This document shows, in pieces, positions 1 through 12,240 of a stretch of 64,000 nucleotides of DNA. Each line of letters begins with the position of its first letter. Positions within the stretch are counted from its first letter, which is position 1. The translations under genes and the position numbers were made by a program. Source of the stretch: Ecdyonurus torrentis (lineage: Eukaryota; Arthropoda; Insecta; Ephemeroptera; Heptageniidae); the NCBI GenBank assembly GCA_949318235.1, contig OX439129.1:27796039-27860038 (forward strand). Reading direction: 5' to 3'. The notes under the pieces were generated by a model, which ran no database searches, was not told where the DNA came from, and saw only the letters and a program-made list of their open reading frames with translations.

Positions 1-2370
1 TCCTGAACTTATCCTAAAAGTTCCAGGACTGGATTCTGCTACTTAGGTCTTGAAACAGGCAAAACTTATTCATTTTGAACTAGAAATGAAAGTTACCCAA
101 TTTTAAATTTTAATAACAAAGAAAAAAATTAAAAGCATGTTTCAATCAATAAAATAAATATATTTCCTGAAAGATAAAATTCTCCTGAACTTATCCTAAA
201 AGTTCCAGGACTGGATTCTGCTACTTAGGTCTTGAAACAGGCAAAACTTATTCATTTTGAACTAGAAATGAAAGTTACCCAATTTTAAATTTTAATAACA
301 AAGAAAAAAATTAAAAGCATGTTTCAATCAATAAAATAAATATATTTCCTGAAAGATAAAATTCTCCTGAACTTATCCTAAAAGTTCCAGGACTGGATTC
401 TGCTACTTAGGTCTTGAAACAGGCAAAACTTATTCATTTTGAACTAGAAATGAAAGTTACTCAATTTTAAATTTTAATAATAAAGAAAAAAAAAATAAAA
501 AGCATGTTTCAATCAATAAAATAAATATATTTCCTGAAAGATAAAATTCTCCTCAACTTATCCTAAAAGTTCCAGGACTGGATTCTGCTACTTAGGTCTT
601 GAAACAGGCAAAACTTAATCATTTTTAACTAGAAATGAAAGTTACTCAATTTTAAATTTTAATAATAAAGAAAAAAAAAATAAAAAGCATGTTTCAATCA
701 ATAAAATAAATATATTTCCTGAAAGATAAAATTCTCCTCAACTTATCCTAAAAGTTCCAGGACTGGATTCTGCTACTTAGGTCTTGAAACAGGCAAAACT
801 TAATCATTTTTAACTAGAAATGAAAGTTACTCAATTTTAAATTTTAATAACAAAGAAAAAAATTAAAAGCATGTTTCAATCAATAAAATAAATATATTTC
901 CTGAAAGATAAAATTCTCCTGAACTTATCCTAAAAGTTCCAGGACTGGATTCTGCTACTTAGGTCTTGAAACAGGCAAAACTTATTCATTTTGAACTAGA
1001 AATGAAAGTTACCCAATTTTAAATTTTAATAACAAAGAAAAAAATTAAAAGCATGTTTCAATCAATAAAATAAATATATTTCCTGAAAGATAAAATTCTC
1101 CTGAACTTATCCTAAAAGTTCCAGGACTGGATTCTGCTACTTAGGTCTTGAAACAGGCAAAACTTAATCATTTTTAACTAGAAATGAAAGTTACTCAATT
1201 TTAAATTTTAATAATAAAGAAAAAAAAAAAAATAAAAAGAATGTTTCAATCAATAAAATAAATATATTTCCTGAAAGATAAAATTCTCCTCAACTTATCC
1301 TAAAAGTTCCAGGACTGGATTCTGCTACTTAGGTCTTGAAACAGGCAAAACTTAATCATTTTTAACTAGAAATGAAAGTTACTCAATTTTAAATTTTAAT
1401 AACAAAGAAAAAAATTAAAAGCATGTTTCAATCAATAAAATAAATATATTTCCTGAAAGATAAAATTCTCCTGAACTTATCCTAAAAGTTCCAGGACTGG
1501 ATTCTGCTACTTAGGTCTTGAAACAGGCAAAACTTATTCATTTTGAACTAGAAATGAAAGTTACCCAATTTTAAATTTTAATAACAAAGAAAAAAATTAA
1601 AAGCATGTTTCAATCAATAAAATAAATATATTTCCTGAAAGATAAAATTCTCCTGAACTTATCCTAAAAGTTCCAGGACTGGATTCTGCTACTTAGGTCT
1701 TGAAACAGGCAAAACTTATTCATTTTGAACTAGAAATGAAAGTTACCCAATTTTAAATTTTAATAACAAAGAAAAAAATTAAAAGCATGTTTCAATCAAT
1801 AAAATAAATATATTTCCTGAAAGATAAAATTCTCCTGAACTTATCCTAAAAGTTCCAGGACTGGATTCTGCTACTTAGGTCTTGAAACAGGCAAAACTTA
1901 TTCATTTTTAACTAGAAATGAAAGTTACTCAATTTTAAATTTTAATAACAAAGAAAAAAATTAAAAGCATGTTTCAATCAATAAAATAAATATATTTCCT
2001 GAAAGATAAAATTCTCCTCAACTTATCCTAAAAGTTCCAGGACTGGATTCTGCTACTTAGGTCTTGAAACAGGCAAAATTTATTCATTTTTAACTAGAAA
2101 TGAAAGTTACTCAATTTTAAATTTTAATAACAAAGAAAAAAATTAAAAGCATGTTTCAATCAATAAAATAAATATATTTCCTGAAAGATAAAATTCTCCT
2201 CAACTTATCCTAAAAGTTCCAGGACTGGATTCTGCTACTTAGGTCTTGAAACAGGCAAAACTTAATCATTTTTAACTAGAAACGAAAGTTACTCAATTTT
2301 AAATTTTAATAACAAAGAAAAAAATTAAAAGCATGTTTCAATCAATAAAATAAATATATTTACTGAAAGA
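1..2370 (+). repeat. 182-bp satellite array, direct units
   Basis: About thirteen head-to-tail copies of a roughly 182-bp AT-rich unit; the same ten-base start recurs at 1, 183, 365, 551 and so on. Two sub-variants alternate irregularly: one with CCTGAACTT and TTGAACTAG, the other with CCTCAACTT and TTTAACTAG. A-run length differs slightly between copies, so the period drifts to 184-188 bp. The array begins before base 1. There are no coding frames. This is a true satellite and not a CRISPR: there are no unique spacers. Confidence 0.97.
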
Positions 2371-2380
2371 TGAATTTCTT

Positions 2381-2925
2381 GAGTAACTTTCATTTCTAGT
2401 TAAAAATGAATAAGTTTTGCCTGTTTCAAGACCTAAGTAGCAGAATCCAGTCCTGGAACTTTTAGGATAAGTTCAGGAGAATTTTATCTTTCAGGAAATA
2501 TATTTATTTTATTGATTGAAACATGCTTTTAATTTTTTTCTTTGTTATTAAAATTTAAAATTGAGTAACTTTCATTTCTAGTTAAAAATGAATAAGTTTT
2601 GCCTGTTTCAAGACCTAAGTAGCAGAATCCAGTCCTGGAACTTTTAGGATAAGTTCAGGAGAATTTTATCTTTCAGGAAATATATTTATTTTATTGATTG
2701 AAACATGCTTTTAATTTTTTTCTTTGTTATTAAAATTTAAAATTGGGTAACTTTCATTTCTAGTTAAAAATGAATAAGTTTTGCCTGTTTCAAGACCTAA
2801 GTAGCAGAATCCAGTCCTGGAACTTTTAGGATAAGTTCAGGAGAATTTTATCTTTCAGGAAATATATATATTTTATTGATTGAAACATGCTTTTAATTTT
2901 TGATGTTATTTGAAATTTAAAAATT
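2381..2925 (-). repeat. 182-bp satellite, inverted block
   Basis: Three copies of the same unit in reverse orientation; GAGTAACTTTCATTTC or its GGG variant recurs at about 2381, 2563 and 2745. The strand switch lies at about 2371-2380, where the last direct unit breaks off in GAAAGATGAATTTCTT. The array is therefore head-to-head at this point. Confidence 0.95.
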
Positions 2926-3420
2926 GAGTATAGTTTAATTTTTAGTCAAATCTAAAGAAGTTTTTTTTTTCAAGTTTTAAATAGCCGATTCCACTCCTGA
3001 ATTTTTCAGGAAAAGTTCAGGAAGAATTTATCTGTCAGGAAATATAAACGTTTGGTTAATTGAAACATGCTACTAATTTTAAAATAATTATGAAACTTGA
3101 AAACTTACCTTTAGTGCAATCTCGTTCCAATTTCAATAAAATTTAATGTTTTGAAGACCTAATATAGCGGAGTCCAGTCCTGAATTTTTTAGGAAAACTT
3201 CAGGAAGAATTTATCTTTTAGGAAAACTATTTAACTATAGTCAATTGAAACATGCTATGCATTTTTGCTTCATTTTGAACTCATTGTATAGTCCAAACTT
3301 GGTGTTATATTTATTTAATGGGTATTTTTAGTGCTTGTTAACCCGAATGTAGTCACGAAATTTATAGGAGAAGTAAAGGAAGGCACTATCTTGCAGAATA
3401 TGCAAATAAATAGTAAATTA
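2926..3420 (-). repeat. Decayed satellite copies at the array edge
   Basis: Two to three further units in the inverted orientation are recognisable only by scattered words such as CAGTCCTGAATTTT, TTCAGGAAGAATTTATCT and GAAACATGCTA. Divergence increases with distance from the array, as expected where an array edge is no longer homogenised. Confidence 0.75.
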
Positions 3421-3499
3421 TAACGATGTAATGGTTATTTTAGCTCATTTTAGAAGTTGCGGTCACTTCTAAGATTGAAATTTAAAGCAAATCTACTTT

Positions 3500-3650
3500 T
3501 CCCGCGGTGCGCATGCGCTCTCGGTTGCAACGTTGCCATTTTCAAGTTTCGCGGCAATCGCTATGCGCATGCGCCTAGTAATTAATTAGCGTTCTTAATT
3601 AGCGAATATCTCACTAATTATGCATTTCCCCAAGAAATGCATAATGACCT
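3500..3650. promoter_or_regulatory. GC-rich patch with two NRF-1-type palindromes
   Basis: In an otherwise AT-rich stretch, TGCGCATGCGC occurs at 3508-3518 and again at 3564-3574, matching the palindromic NRF-1 core GCGCATGCGC. Between them are a GTTGCAACGTTGCCA stretch and a GCCATTTT (YY1-like) word. A 12-bp-stem hairpin, ATTATGCATTTC with its complement, follows at about 3617-3646. Such clusters are typical of promoters of housekeeping genes, but no gene start is visible next to it. It could be a lost promoter, a LINE promoter, or chance. Confidence 0.3.
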
Positions 3651-3939
3651 TTTCGATCCCATTTTCGATCTAGTTTCCAAAAATGCCAAAATCAAAATCG
3701 TAGCTGGAGTGCCGGTGAAGTAACATCTTACCACATATTGTGCTGCGCCCCTTTTCGGCCACTTCAAACTTCAAACTTTAAAAGCCTCTACAACAACAAA
3801 TCTAAATGGACCAGTGACAATTTTTTTGCATATAAAATTAGCTCCAGAAAACCTTCGCCAGTACTGTGGTAGAAATTGAAATGCTTAAGGTAAAGAAAGG
3901 GGGCAGAGATATACCTATACGCTAAAAAAGGGGGATGAG

Positions 3940-4352
3940 TTGTACATTACTGATAATGAGAAGGCAGAAGCTCTACAAGATTTTTATAGGTCTGTTTTTC
4001 AAATAGACAATGAGGATGATATTAAATTAGATACTTTAGAAAATGATTCTGCAAGTAGTTCATTCAAACCAGAATTAATACAAACATTAAAAATTATTAA
4101 GACTTTAAAAAATAATAAAGCTTGTGGGGTTAATCTAAGGGCAGAATTTTTAAAATTAACTCCTGAAATTCATGCGCAGTACTTACATGACATAGCATAA
4201 TAGAGGTAATAAGGTTAGGTAAAGTTCCTGATGGTTGGAAGTCTGCAGTAGTGGTACCAGTCTTTAAGGGAGGTGAAAGGGGGCGTTTAGAAAATTATAG
4301 ACCAGTAAGTGTTACATCGTTAGGAAGCAGGGTATAGTTGAAAAGGTAATGA
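3940..4352 (+). pseudogene. Reverse transcriptase N-terminal fragment
   Basis: The frame opens as LYITDNEKAEALQDFYRSVF and includes the finger-region block KTLKNNKACGVN. A stop follows HAQYLHDIA at 4200. RT coding then continues (VPDGWKSAVVVPVFKGGERG, ENYRPVSVTSL) in another frame, with further stops near 4337. The piece is frameshifted and disconnected from the palm domain by the inserted foldback. Confidence 0.8.
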
Positions 4353-4823
4353 GGAAGTCTACACGAACTTAACCCCTAGGTTTGAATACGTCATTTGAAA
4401 GAGAAAAAGTAGTAGATAAACTTAGCATAGGCAATTACCTGGAAATATGACGTTTTATTTAATATAAGAAGAAATAAAAAATTTCAATTCCCAACCCTTT
4501 GCCGACTATGACGTCATTTGTTTACATCCGATTTTCAATTGTCTTCTGGATTTCATGCAACTGCTACAAATTAAAAAAAAAAATAACTGCCAACGGCCGC
4601 CTTTCAACAATGGGATCGTTTGAAATCCAGAAGACAATTGAAAATCAGATGTAAACAAATGATGTCATAGTCGGCAAAGGGTTGGAAATTGAAATTTTTT
4701 ATTTCTTCTTATATTAAATAAAACATCATTTTTGCAGGTAATTGCCTATGCCAAGTTTATCTACTACTTTTTCTCTTTCAAATGATGTATTCAAACCTAG
4801 GGGTTAACTTTGTGTAGACTTCC
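4353..4823. mobile_element. Foldback element inserted in the LINE RT
   Basis: An inverted repeat with arms of roughly 200 bp (about 4353-4555 and 4622-4823) around a 65-bp AT-rich loop. Both ends read GGAAGTCTACAC followed by TTAACCCCTAGG, and the arms share TGACGTCATTTGTTTACAT-like sequence. RT coding on the left (ending near VMRK) resumes on the right (LIACEIVNDLEGKG), so the element landed inside the LINE. No clear target duplication was found. It has no coding capacity, so it is a non-autonomous element. Confidence 0.85.
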
Positions 4824-6079
4824 TTATTGCTTGTGAAATTGTCAATGATTTGGAAGGTAAAGGATATTTTGACAATGTACAACATGGGTTCAGGGCGGGT
4901 TATTCGTGTGAAACACAAGTCTTAGGATTAGTACAGGAAATTGCAGATGTATTAGATAAGAAGGGTAGAGTTGATGCAGTATTTTTAGATTTTGCAAAAG
5001 CGTTTGATAAAGTACCACATAAATTACTAGTTAAAAATTTAAATGATGTGTTAACCGATAAAAGATTAGTTAACGTTGTTGAGGATTTCCTCAAGGATAG
5101 AAAACAACGAGTTAAGGTTGGAGATGTATTTTCTGAGGAAGCTGAAGTAACATCAGGTGTTCCTCAGGGGAGTGTCTTAGGGCCCATTTTATTTATAATT
5201 TATATTCAGGATATGATGAAAGAGATTAAAAGTAAAGTAAGACTGTTTGCCGATGATAGTGTAGTGTATCGAGAGATAAAAAGTCAAGAGGATATTGAGG
5301 AACTGCAACGAGATCTATTCCTTATTGAAGATTGGGTTAGGGAAAATAAATTGTTCTTAAATGTGTCTAAATGTACATTAGTGCGGTTTACTAGGAAAAA
5401 GAAAGATAATAACATTCAAGAATACAGTATTATGGGAGAAAATTTAAAGGAAGAGAAAGACTACAAATATTTAGGGATTACGTTAGATTCTGAACTTAGG
5501 TGGAATAAACATGTGAATAAAGTTGTAGCGGGGGCAAATAAACAGATAGGTTTTGTATATAGAAACTTGAAAGGAACAAGTATCAAAACAAAGAATATTG
5601 CGTATAAATCATTAGTTAGGCCGAAGCTTGAGTACTGTAGCTCAGTTTGGGATCCACACACAAATGAATTAATAAACGACTTAGAAAAGGTACAAAAAAA
5701 TGCTGCCAGAAGAGTTACAGGGGAAACTAGGACTTGGAGAGTGGGAGATATAAATCCGGTAGCAGGTGTTAAGCTAGTTGAAAAACTTGGATGGGAACAG
5801 CTGAGTACTAGGAGGAGGAAAGATAGGCTTTGTGCAATGTATTCTGTTCAAAAGGGCAATAGGGGATGGGGAGAATTGAACAAGAAAATCACAAAATCAA
5901 ACTACATAGCTAGAAAGGATCATGAATTTAAGATACAAGTGATGGGAACAAGTACTGATGTGGGAAAGTATTCGTTTCTTACTAGAACTGCCCATGATTG
6001 GAATGGGCTTGATGGAGATGTTGTTAAAATAATAAGTAGAAAGTTATTTAGGAATAAATTAGGAGAATTACTAATATAA
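4824..6079 (+). pseudogene. LINE reverse transcriptase palm/thumb
   Basis: A 400-codon open stretch. It contains the RT palm block VFLDFAKAFDKVPHKLL, then GVPQGSVLGPILF, then the catalytic box RLFADDSVVY (FADD, with the two conserved Asp). A thumb region YKYLGITLDSELRWNKH and the motif LVRPKLEYCSSVWDPHT follow. In the family this enzyme primes reverse transcription at a nicked target. The ORF is open from 4850 to the stop at 6079, but the element is headless, so it is presumably inert. The first methionine (4850) is not the native start. Confidence 0.9.
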
Positions 6080-6178
6080 ATTTTATTATATTTTGTTTAA
6101 AGGATAAGCGAGCCACCGTACTTAACAGTACATTTGCCGCTATAGATAGAGACATTTATTATTATTATTATTATTATA

Positions 6179-6726
6179 GCCTCATAAGATTTTTATTAAA
6201 TTATTAACTCAGAGAGAACTTAAGAATTGCACACATTTACGCTTCTTCTATAATGTTATGCAAAAACATCATATCAGTACTTCAGGAAAATAAGGGTCTA
6301 TTTACAAATTCTTGATAGCCATCTCAAACCCACTGAATCTTTAGTACGTATCTCAGCTAAGTATTAACCACCATAAATCATAAGTTGACCTTAACCAATT
6401 TTTTTAAGACTCAATATAAAAGTGGCCAAAAATTGGACACTATTTCGTATTGGTGTCACTTTTCGGCCACCTAATTTGCTAAGTTCAATATTTTTTCCTG
6501 GCAAAACTGTAGATTTAAAATCGGGTTTGATCACCTGAACTTGCTCTGGAGACAACATAGTTTTAGTAAAAAATAAGAAAATAGTTCTGAGGACCATAAG
6601 TCGTTGCCAAAGACAGTCCAAAAATCCCCACCCCATCACTCGTTATTAAGTGAGAATTGCAACTTTTTTTGTTCTTCAAAGCTGGAAAAAAATACGTAAT
6701 TTTTTTAAAGTACAGAAATGTTCCTC
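6179..6726. other. AT-rich intergenic stretch
   Basis: I see no gene, RNA or clear repeat here. Open frames on the minus strand are short and lack motifs. Confidence 0.5.
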
Positions 6727-6994
6727 ATCGATTGTGTTGCGAACAAAATGTGTAACTTGTATTTTGTCAGGCGAAGCAAAATGTGTAAGTCATTTTTTGT
6801 CACACTAATTAAGCAATATGTGTATCTCGTTTTTTGTCATGCGAAGCAATATGTGTAAGTCGAGCGCCATCTCGATTACGTTCGGGAACGACTTACACAT
6901 TTTGCTTAGCTTGACAAAAAACGAGTTACACATATTGCTTAGCGTGACAAAAAATGACTTACACATTTTGCTTCGCCTGACAAAATACGAGTTA
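6727..6994. mobile_element. Palindromic MITE, copy 1 (GAGCGCCATCT family)
   Basis: A palindrome whose arms are themselves tandem short units of the type GCGAAGCAAAATGTGTAAGTC alternating with TTTTTTGTCA. The arms surround a conserved centre, GAGCGCCATCTCGATTACG. The left end, ATCGATTGTGTTGCGAAC, matches the other copies at 20944 and 36685. The right end lacks the matching terminus and runs into AAAAGGGGGCGTGGC, so that end is truncated. Confidence 0.85.
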
Positions 6995-8160
6995 AAAGGG
7001 GGCGTGGCACGTGCTTTTTAACGCTAATTCTGAACTAAATTTTTATTTTTTCTCACTTTACAACTACGTGTAAAACTATTTATATATTGAAAAGTATACA
7101 ATTCAATCATAGCATTTGATATACTGTTATTTACATTTTGAGCTTTGGCCGCCGGAGCTGCTTAGGAGAAATTAAAAATTATTCTTCATAGCAAGCCTTA
7201 AAAATTTAGTAGACAAAAATGAATGCATAATAGAAGAAAAATATTTTTTTTCTTCATTGAAGGACTAATTAACTGTTAAAAAGTATTTTTTTTAATGCAA
7301 ATAAAATAGGAAAGAAAAAAAAAAAAAAAAAAAAAAAAAAACAGCAAAAATGCTATGTAAGTTTATAATCAGAGCTATAAAAAGTTAGATTTTTTTTAGC
7401 CCGGTTTTACTTTAAGCCCGGGTTTAGCTTAAAAATCAAGCTTACATCCTAAAAATGAGCTAAAACTTGGTAACCTTAATATTTGAGCCGATGTATAAAA
7501 ACAAGCTCTCAAGCCTATGACGAAACAAGCCCGCTTTTCATTGTAAATACAAATGTTTGTTTAAGTCAAAAATCGTAAATTATATAATTAAAAAAAAAAA
7601 GAAAAAAAAAAAAAAATTGAAATACTACATGGAAATTTATATTTATTTTTTCTCGAGTCATTCACGGGTTCAACTAGAGCTAGCTCGATGTTGAGCTAAA
7701 AGCTCAAAACCTGGGTTCAACCTTTTTTTTTCTTTTTTTTTAATGGGTACTTAAAGATTTTGGCCCGGGCGGTCTCGAACTGGTTTAAATTGCAATTAAA
7801 TTTCATAATTAAAAATTCTTTTTTTTAGCAACTTTTCATAAAAAGCATTTATATTTTTCTACAGTAAATTACTTTAAATAATATTTAAAGTTTAAATATA
7901 TAAATAAAGTATATAATTTGTAAAAAAATAAACAAATATTAATAATAATTCATTAATATGGTTTGATTATATTTTTAATAATAGTAAATAAATGGATTTT
8001 ATTTGTTAAATTTTAGAAATAACATCAGCAGTGTAATAAAATTAACACAATCTTATATTCTAAAAGTAAAAGTTTATGGCAGGAGTATTTATTGTTTCAA
8101 GAAACAAATTCAGCTTATAGCGGATTTTTTTTTTATTTATTTATTTTTTTTGTGTTTTGT
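6995..8160. other. AT-rich DNA with degenerate inverted words
   Basis: No gene is visible. There are A and T runs (7316-7340, 7590-7614). Repeated words of the type AGCCCGGGTTTAGCTTAAA near 7400 and GAGCTAAAAGCTCAAAACCTG near 7695 suggest an old palindromic repeat too decayed to bound. Confidence 0.4.
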
Positions 8161-8171
8161 TTTGTTCTTTG

Positions 8172-8230
8172 TGGCCCGGACTGACCGTGGTGCGATCGCA
8201 CCATCGCACCACGGTCAAGCCGGCCCTGCA
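8172..8230. repeat. Short perfect-stem palindrome with hAT-like end
   Basis: Two facing arms (GGCCCGGACTGACCGTGGTG and its near complement) meet around TGCGATCGCACCATCGCA. The right end, GCCGGCCCTG, reads on the other strand as CAGGGCCGGCTTGACC, which looks like a hAT terminal repeat. This suggests a minimal non-autonomous element or paired terminal fragments. No target duplication was identified. Confidence 0.5.
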
Positions 8231-8971
8231 TATACACATATACACAGTGGTAAAAGTGGAATGAAAAGTGAGAGTACACGCCAGGTAGAGAGCAACCATG
8301 ATGCTAAGGGGAGTGCAGGGGGGTACTCCCCCCCGCCGGGGGGTGCGGGGGGCTGGGCTACCCGCAAATTTTTTGTGAAAAATTGATGGAAAAAAACACA
8401 TTTTTGTGCATTTTCTAAAGCAAAATATTTATATTTTTAATTGATTCTTACTTATTTAAATAAATATTTATGAAAGTAACCATCATAGTTTTTGCTATGA
8501 CAATATTCAAACCAATTGGAAATAATATGCAGATAATTATAATGAATTAAATTCAATGTAAAGCAACTCTGTGTTTTTTAATAATTAAACCTATTTTATT
8601 TCAGTTTTTTTTTTTTTTTATTATTTATTACCAATAATAAAGATCTAAAATTACTAGAAATTGGTATGCTTTTCTTTTAAATTTCTTTTAAATATTTTAT
8701 TCAATATCGATAGATCGCATTGAGATATATAGCCGTGTCTAAATTTACAAATTTATAGGATAAAATTTGACGAAATGCCAGGGGGTTTTCGGTTTTGACT
8801 GGTGGTTTTTCTCTCGTCTCAAACAATTTTATTGTAAATGTATAAAATTTCGTATACGTAGAACACCATAATGACAACAATTCTAATTATAGGTATTTAA
8901 ATTTTTTTTAATAGCCGCGACCCTAGAAAATGCAACAAAATAAAAAAGCACAGCTTCTTTTTCATTTTTGG

Positions 8972-9009
<38 letters not shown>

Positions 9010-9315
9010 TGCCATAAATATTGTGTTATCGTGCTATACACCAATCCCAGTCCCAGTGAAGACATTGTCTTATCGACAGGTAAGGACTTTCCAATTAATG
9101 GAAAAGCACATGTTATATTTTGATTTCAAACTATTTAGAAAAGAAAATATTTCCCAAAAATTAATTTTAATCAATTAATTCATTAATCTACTAATTTTTG
9201 AAAATTCACGCATTAAATAACACTTTTATTGTAAAATGATTTTTTTGGAAATCTTTTATAAACTCTTTATTTATAATTTCACTTTTTTTTTTCACTTTGA
9301 ATAATATGGAATACT
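8231..9315. other. AT-rich intergenic DNA
   Basis: A G/C-run segment at 8318-8358 is followed by AT-rich sequence with T runs (8976-9006). Open frames here are low-complexity and lack any domain signal. I see no gene. Confidence 0.45.
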
Positions 9316-9368
9316 ATTATTATTTATTTATTAAACACCAAGGTGTACTTATACATATTTATATAGGT

Positions 9369-12240
9369 CTACATTTTTGCATATTGACTTAATGATTGGG
9401 TCCGAGATGGACAATGAAGTAAGTGGTACCTAGTACATAGGCCACTACATAATACACATACACATTTATCATTACACTCGTAATATTCTTTAATTTGACA
9501 GATTACATGGTGGAAACCATGCACCGCATAACGGGTAAAAACATGCCTGTCTGTACAGTTTGGGCCTTTCCACCCATTAATATTATTAATATTAAATGCA
9601 GGGGTATTATAGAAGGCCAGGCTGATATCTTCAGTTTTACTTAGTCTATCCTTAACAAATTTAATGTAATTATCTGTTTTTAACAATTTAAATTTCACTT
9701 GTAGTTCCGTTACAAATAACTCCTCCCCTGCTAGCTCATAAACCAGCCTTGACGACGTAAATTTTGACAAGCAAAGTATCCGTTTTAAGTACCGAGACTT
9801 AACAGATTCTAGATTTTTGAAGTCTGTTATAGACATAAATGACCAGAAAATTTCAATGCCGTACGAAGCAACTGGAGAGATTTTCAGGTGAAACAGTTTA
9901 ATAGCTGTTTCCAAAGATAACGAATTTAGATTTGAAATAGCGAATGAAGATGACAATGCATTTCGACAGCGTTCTTTGACATGTTTAGAGAAAGATTTCC
10001 CCGTCTGTTGCATAATAACCCCCAGATAATTAAAAGAATTTACAAACTCTATCTTTTCTCCATTACAAGTTATTACATCTGACTTTGCTAAAGGGCCACC
10101 TCTCCTGAATTTTACAATTTTTGTTTTCTTAGCATTAATTTTTAATCCGTTCAGATTAGCCCATTCAATAAGTTTGTCTAGAATTTTTTGAAGTTTTAAA
10201 ATATTATTACAAATAATAGCGATATCATCTGCATAGATGCTGATAAAGATATCAGGATCATTACAGATGAGGTCAACTAAGATATCCAAGATGTCATGTG
10301 TGAGGAGGTTATACAAGAGGGGGCTACTCGGACCACCTTGTAGAACTCCGTTACTCTGCAAGATTGGGTCAGATAAAACTAAGCCATCGTTGATTATCAC
10401 AAAATTGACTTCAAGCAACATGGCAATAGAAATTAATAATTCTTTAGGCAGTTTTCTAGTATTGATGAGCTTATGCATTAACAATTTTCTATCCACCATG
10501 TCAAATGCTTTCAAGAAATCAATAAAAATTACATAAGCATGGCCTGCTGGAACTGAGACTGCTTTTAAAATATGATCAAGCAAGTATCTAACAGCTTGAA
10601 TTGTGGATTTCCCAGGCATACACCCAAACTGTACATCAGGGATTAAATTACGAGTTAAATTAAAAACTCTATAACATGTAAGCTTATCAAACATTTTTAA
10701 CATAATAAGGCAATTAGCAATACCCCTGTATGAATTTGTGTCCAAAATATTTCCTTTTCCTTTGTATAATACAGATATCAGCGATGTTTTCCATTGTACA
10801 GGTAGTTTTCTATTTTTAATACAGAGATATTAAACAAGTCTGCAATATACGATGAACTACATTGCATGCTAAACACTACAATGTGTTCTTTTGTGATACA
10901 ATCTGGACCAGGAGACTTATTGTTTTTCATCCTCCTAAGAGTCAGATCCACATCTACATTAGAGATAACATTATATAATGAATTACAAGAAATATAGTTT
11001 GCATCAACAAATTCACATAAATTAAGGGATTGGGAATTCAAAAAATTGTTATTATTGAGAATTGATTTGAAATGTGTTTCCCATTTATCCATTGGAATTG
11101 GACATTGCAATTTTTTAACCTTGTCCTTCTTTAAATAGGTATAGGGAGTATTTTCTGCAACGATGACTAATTTCCTCTCTATTTCTTCTCTATATAACTT
11201 AATTTTTGTTTGAATCAAATTCTTATATTCCTTTTTAACAATAGCAAAGTGCTTTAAAAGGTCCTGGTCTCTAAATTTAATTTGCTTTAGTTTGTGTAAA
11301 ATATACAAGGAGTATTTTTTCAGTTGATATAACTCATGATTGAACCATGGTTTAGACTTTCTACTGTATAATTTTTTAGGGACTGCTGAGTATACAATAA
11401 TTGATTGCAATAACTTATGGATTCCATCGATATTTTGATCTTCAAATAGTTTATTTAACAATATAAAATTTTGTTCATACATAATATTTAATCTCTGAAG
11501 ATCTAAGATGTTTGAAAGTTTATGTTTATTAGCAATTTGAACAGGTATGTTCTTACCATTACAAGTTAAGTTAAAAATTAAAGGGAGATGTTTACGTAAA
11601 GTTGTTGCAGATAAGGATGGAAAAACAACAGATGTATTTTTGAATTTTGACGGGTCATAAAATAATAAATCAATGGTACTGGATCCATTATGAGAAACAT
11701 AAGTTTTATTTTGAGGCGAGTTAAGTAACACCAGATTAATCGTACCCATCAATTCACTGAGAGCCTTTCCCTTCTCGTTCACAATATCCATTCTACAGTT
11801 AAAATCATCTAATAATAAAATAGTTTTGTCTTTAGGAACTTGACTGAAAGCTGATAATACAATTTCCCAAACATCAATTTCTGAGAGAGTTGGTTTGAGA
11901 TAGAATGCAATTATAGTGATGTCTTATGCAAATTCACAACGACATAATCTTTCTCTACAGCACTATTTACAATTTGTCCAAGAGTGCACTTAATAAAACA
12001 CGATATACCCCCCGATGGTCGCCCTCTCGTGGCAAACGAATGGACTGAATAAAACCCTTGGATATCAACATGCCGTGACAGAAATGTTTCCGTAAAAACC
12101 ACAACATCCCTGTCACCAAACATGTCAATTTCCGGGATGCACTTTAGCAGTGTACTCAGCCCCTCCGCATTCCACAAATGGATCGTCAAATTCCTCTCGT
12201 TTATACCATTGTATAGGTATCGGAGAGAACTTTGCAGAGA
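9369..12240 (-). pseudogene. LINE ORF2: APE endonuclease and reverse transcriptase
   Basis: The endonuclease starts LTIHLWNAEGLSTLL (about 12190) with VVVFTETFLSRH and RPSGGISCF. After a frameshift near 11920 it continues LLLDDFNCRMD, SSTIDLLFYD and RKHLPLIF, the usual APE blocks. The RT begins VQWKTSLISVLYKGKGN. After a frameshift near 10790 it shows YRGIANCLIMLKMFDKL, VIFIDFLKAFDMVDRKLL, GVLQGGPSSPLLYNL and the catalytic IYADDIAI. The C-terminus has a Cys/His cluster, CVCVLCSGLC then HLLHC, as in many LINE ORF2 proteins. Clade not assigned. Confidence 0.9.

Larger units (their letters stand above)
3900..6178 (+). mobile_element. 5'-truncated CR1/Jockey-like LINE
   Basis: This is the 3' half of a non-LTR retrotransposon. 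It starts within the segment just before reverse transcriptase (ITDNEKAEALQDFYRSVF at about 3945) and runs to a 3' end of ATTATT triplets at about 6153-6177, the short-repeat tail style of CR1/L2-type elements. A 471-bp foldback element interrupts it at 4353-4823. The endonuclease domain and ORF1 are absent. Assignment to the CR1/Jockey group rests on the FADD block, the thumb region and the tail; clade placement needs a phylogeny. Confidence 0.85.

Noticed and set aside
1..2925. Regular repeats, CRISPR-like periodicity
   Set aside because: The whole 182-bp unit is repeated with no unique spacers; eukaryotic satellite.
4900..5661. Antisense frames in the LINE RT
   Set aside because: Shadows of the sense RT frame; likewise 60101-60628 opposite the RTE-like RT and 10237-10536 opposite the LINE at 9.4 kb.
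8003..8401. Overlapping open frames on both strands
   Set aside because: Composition follows T-rich and G/C-run DNA plus the short palindrome; no domain, no splice context.
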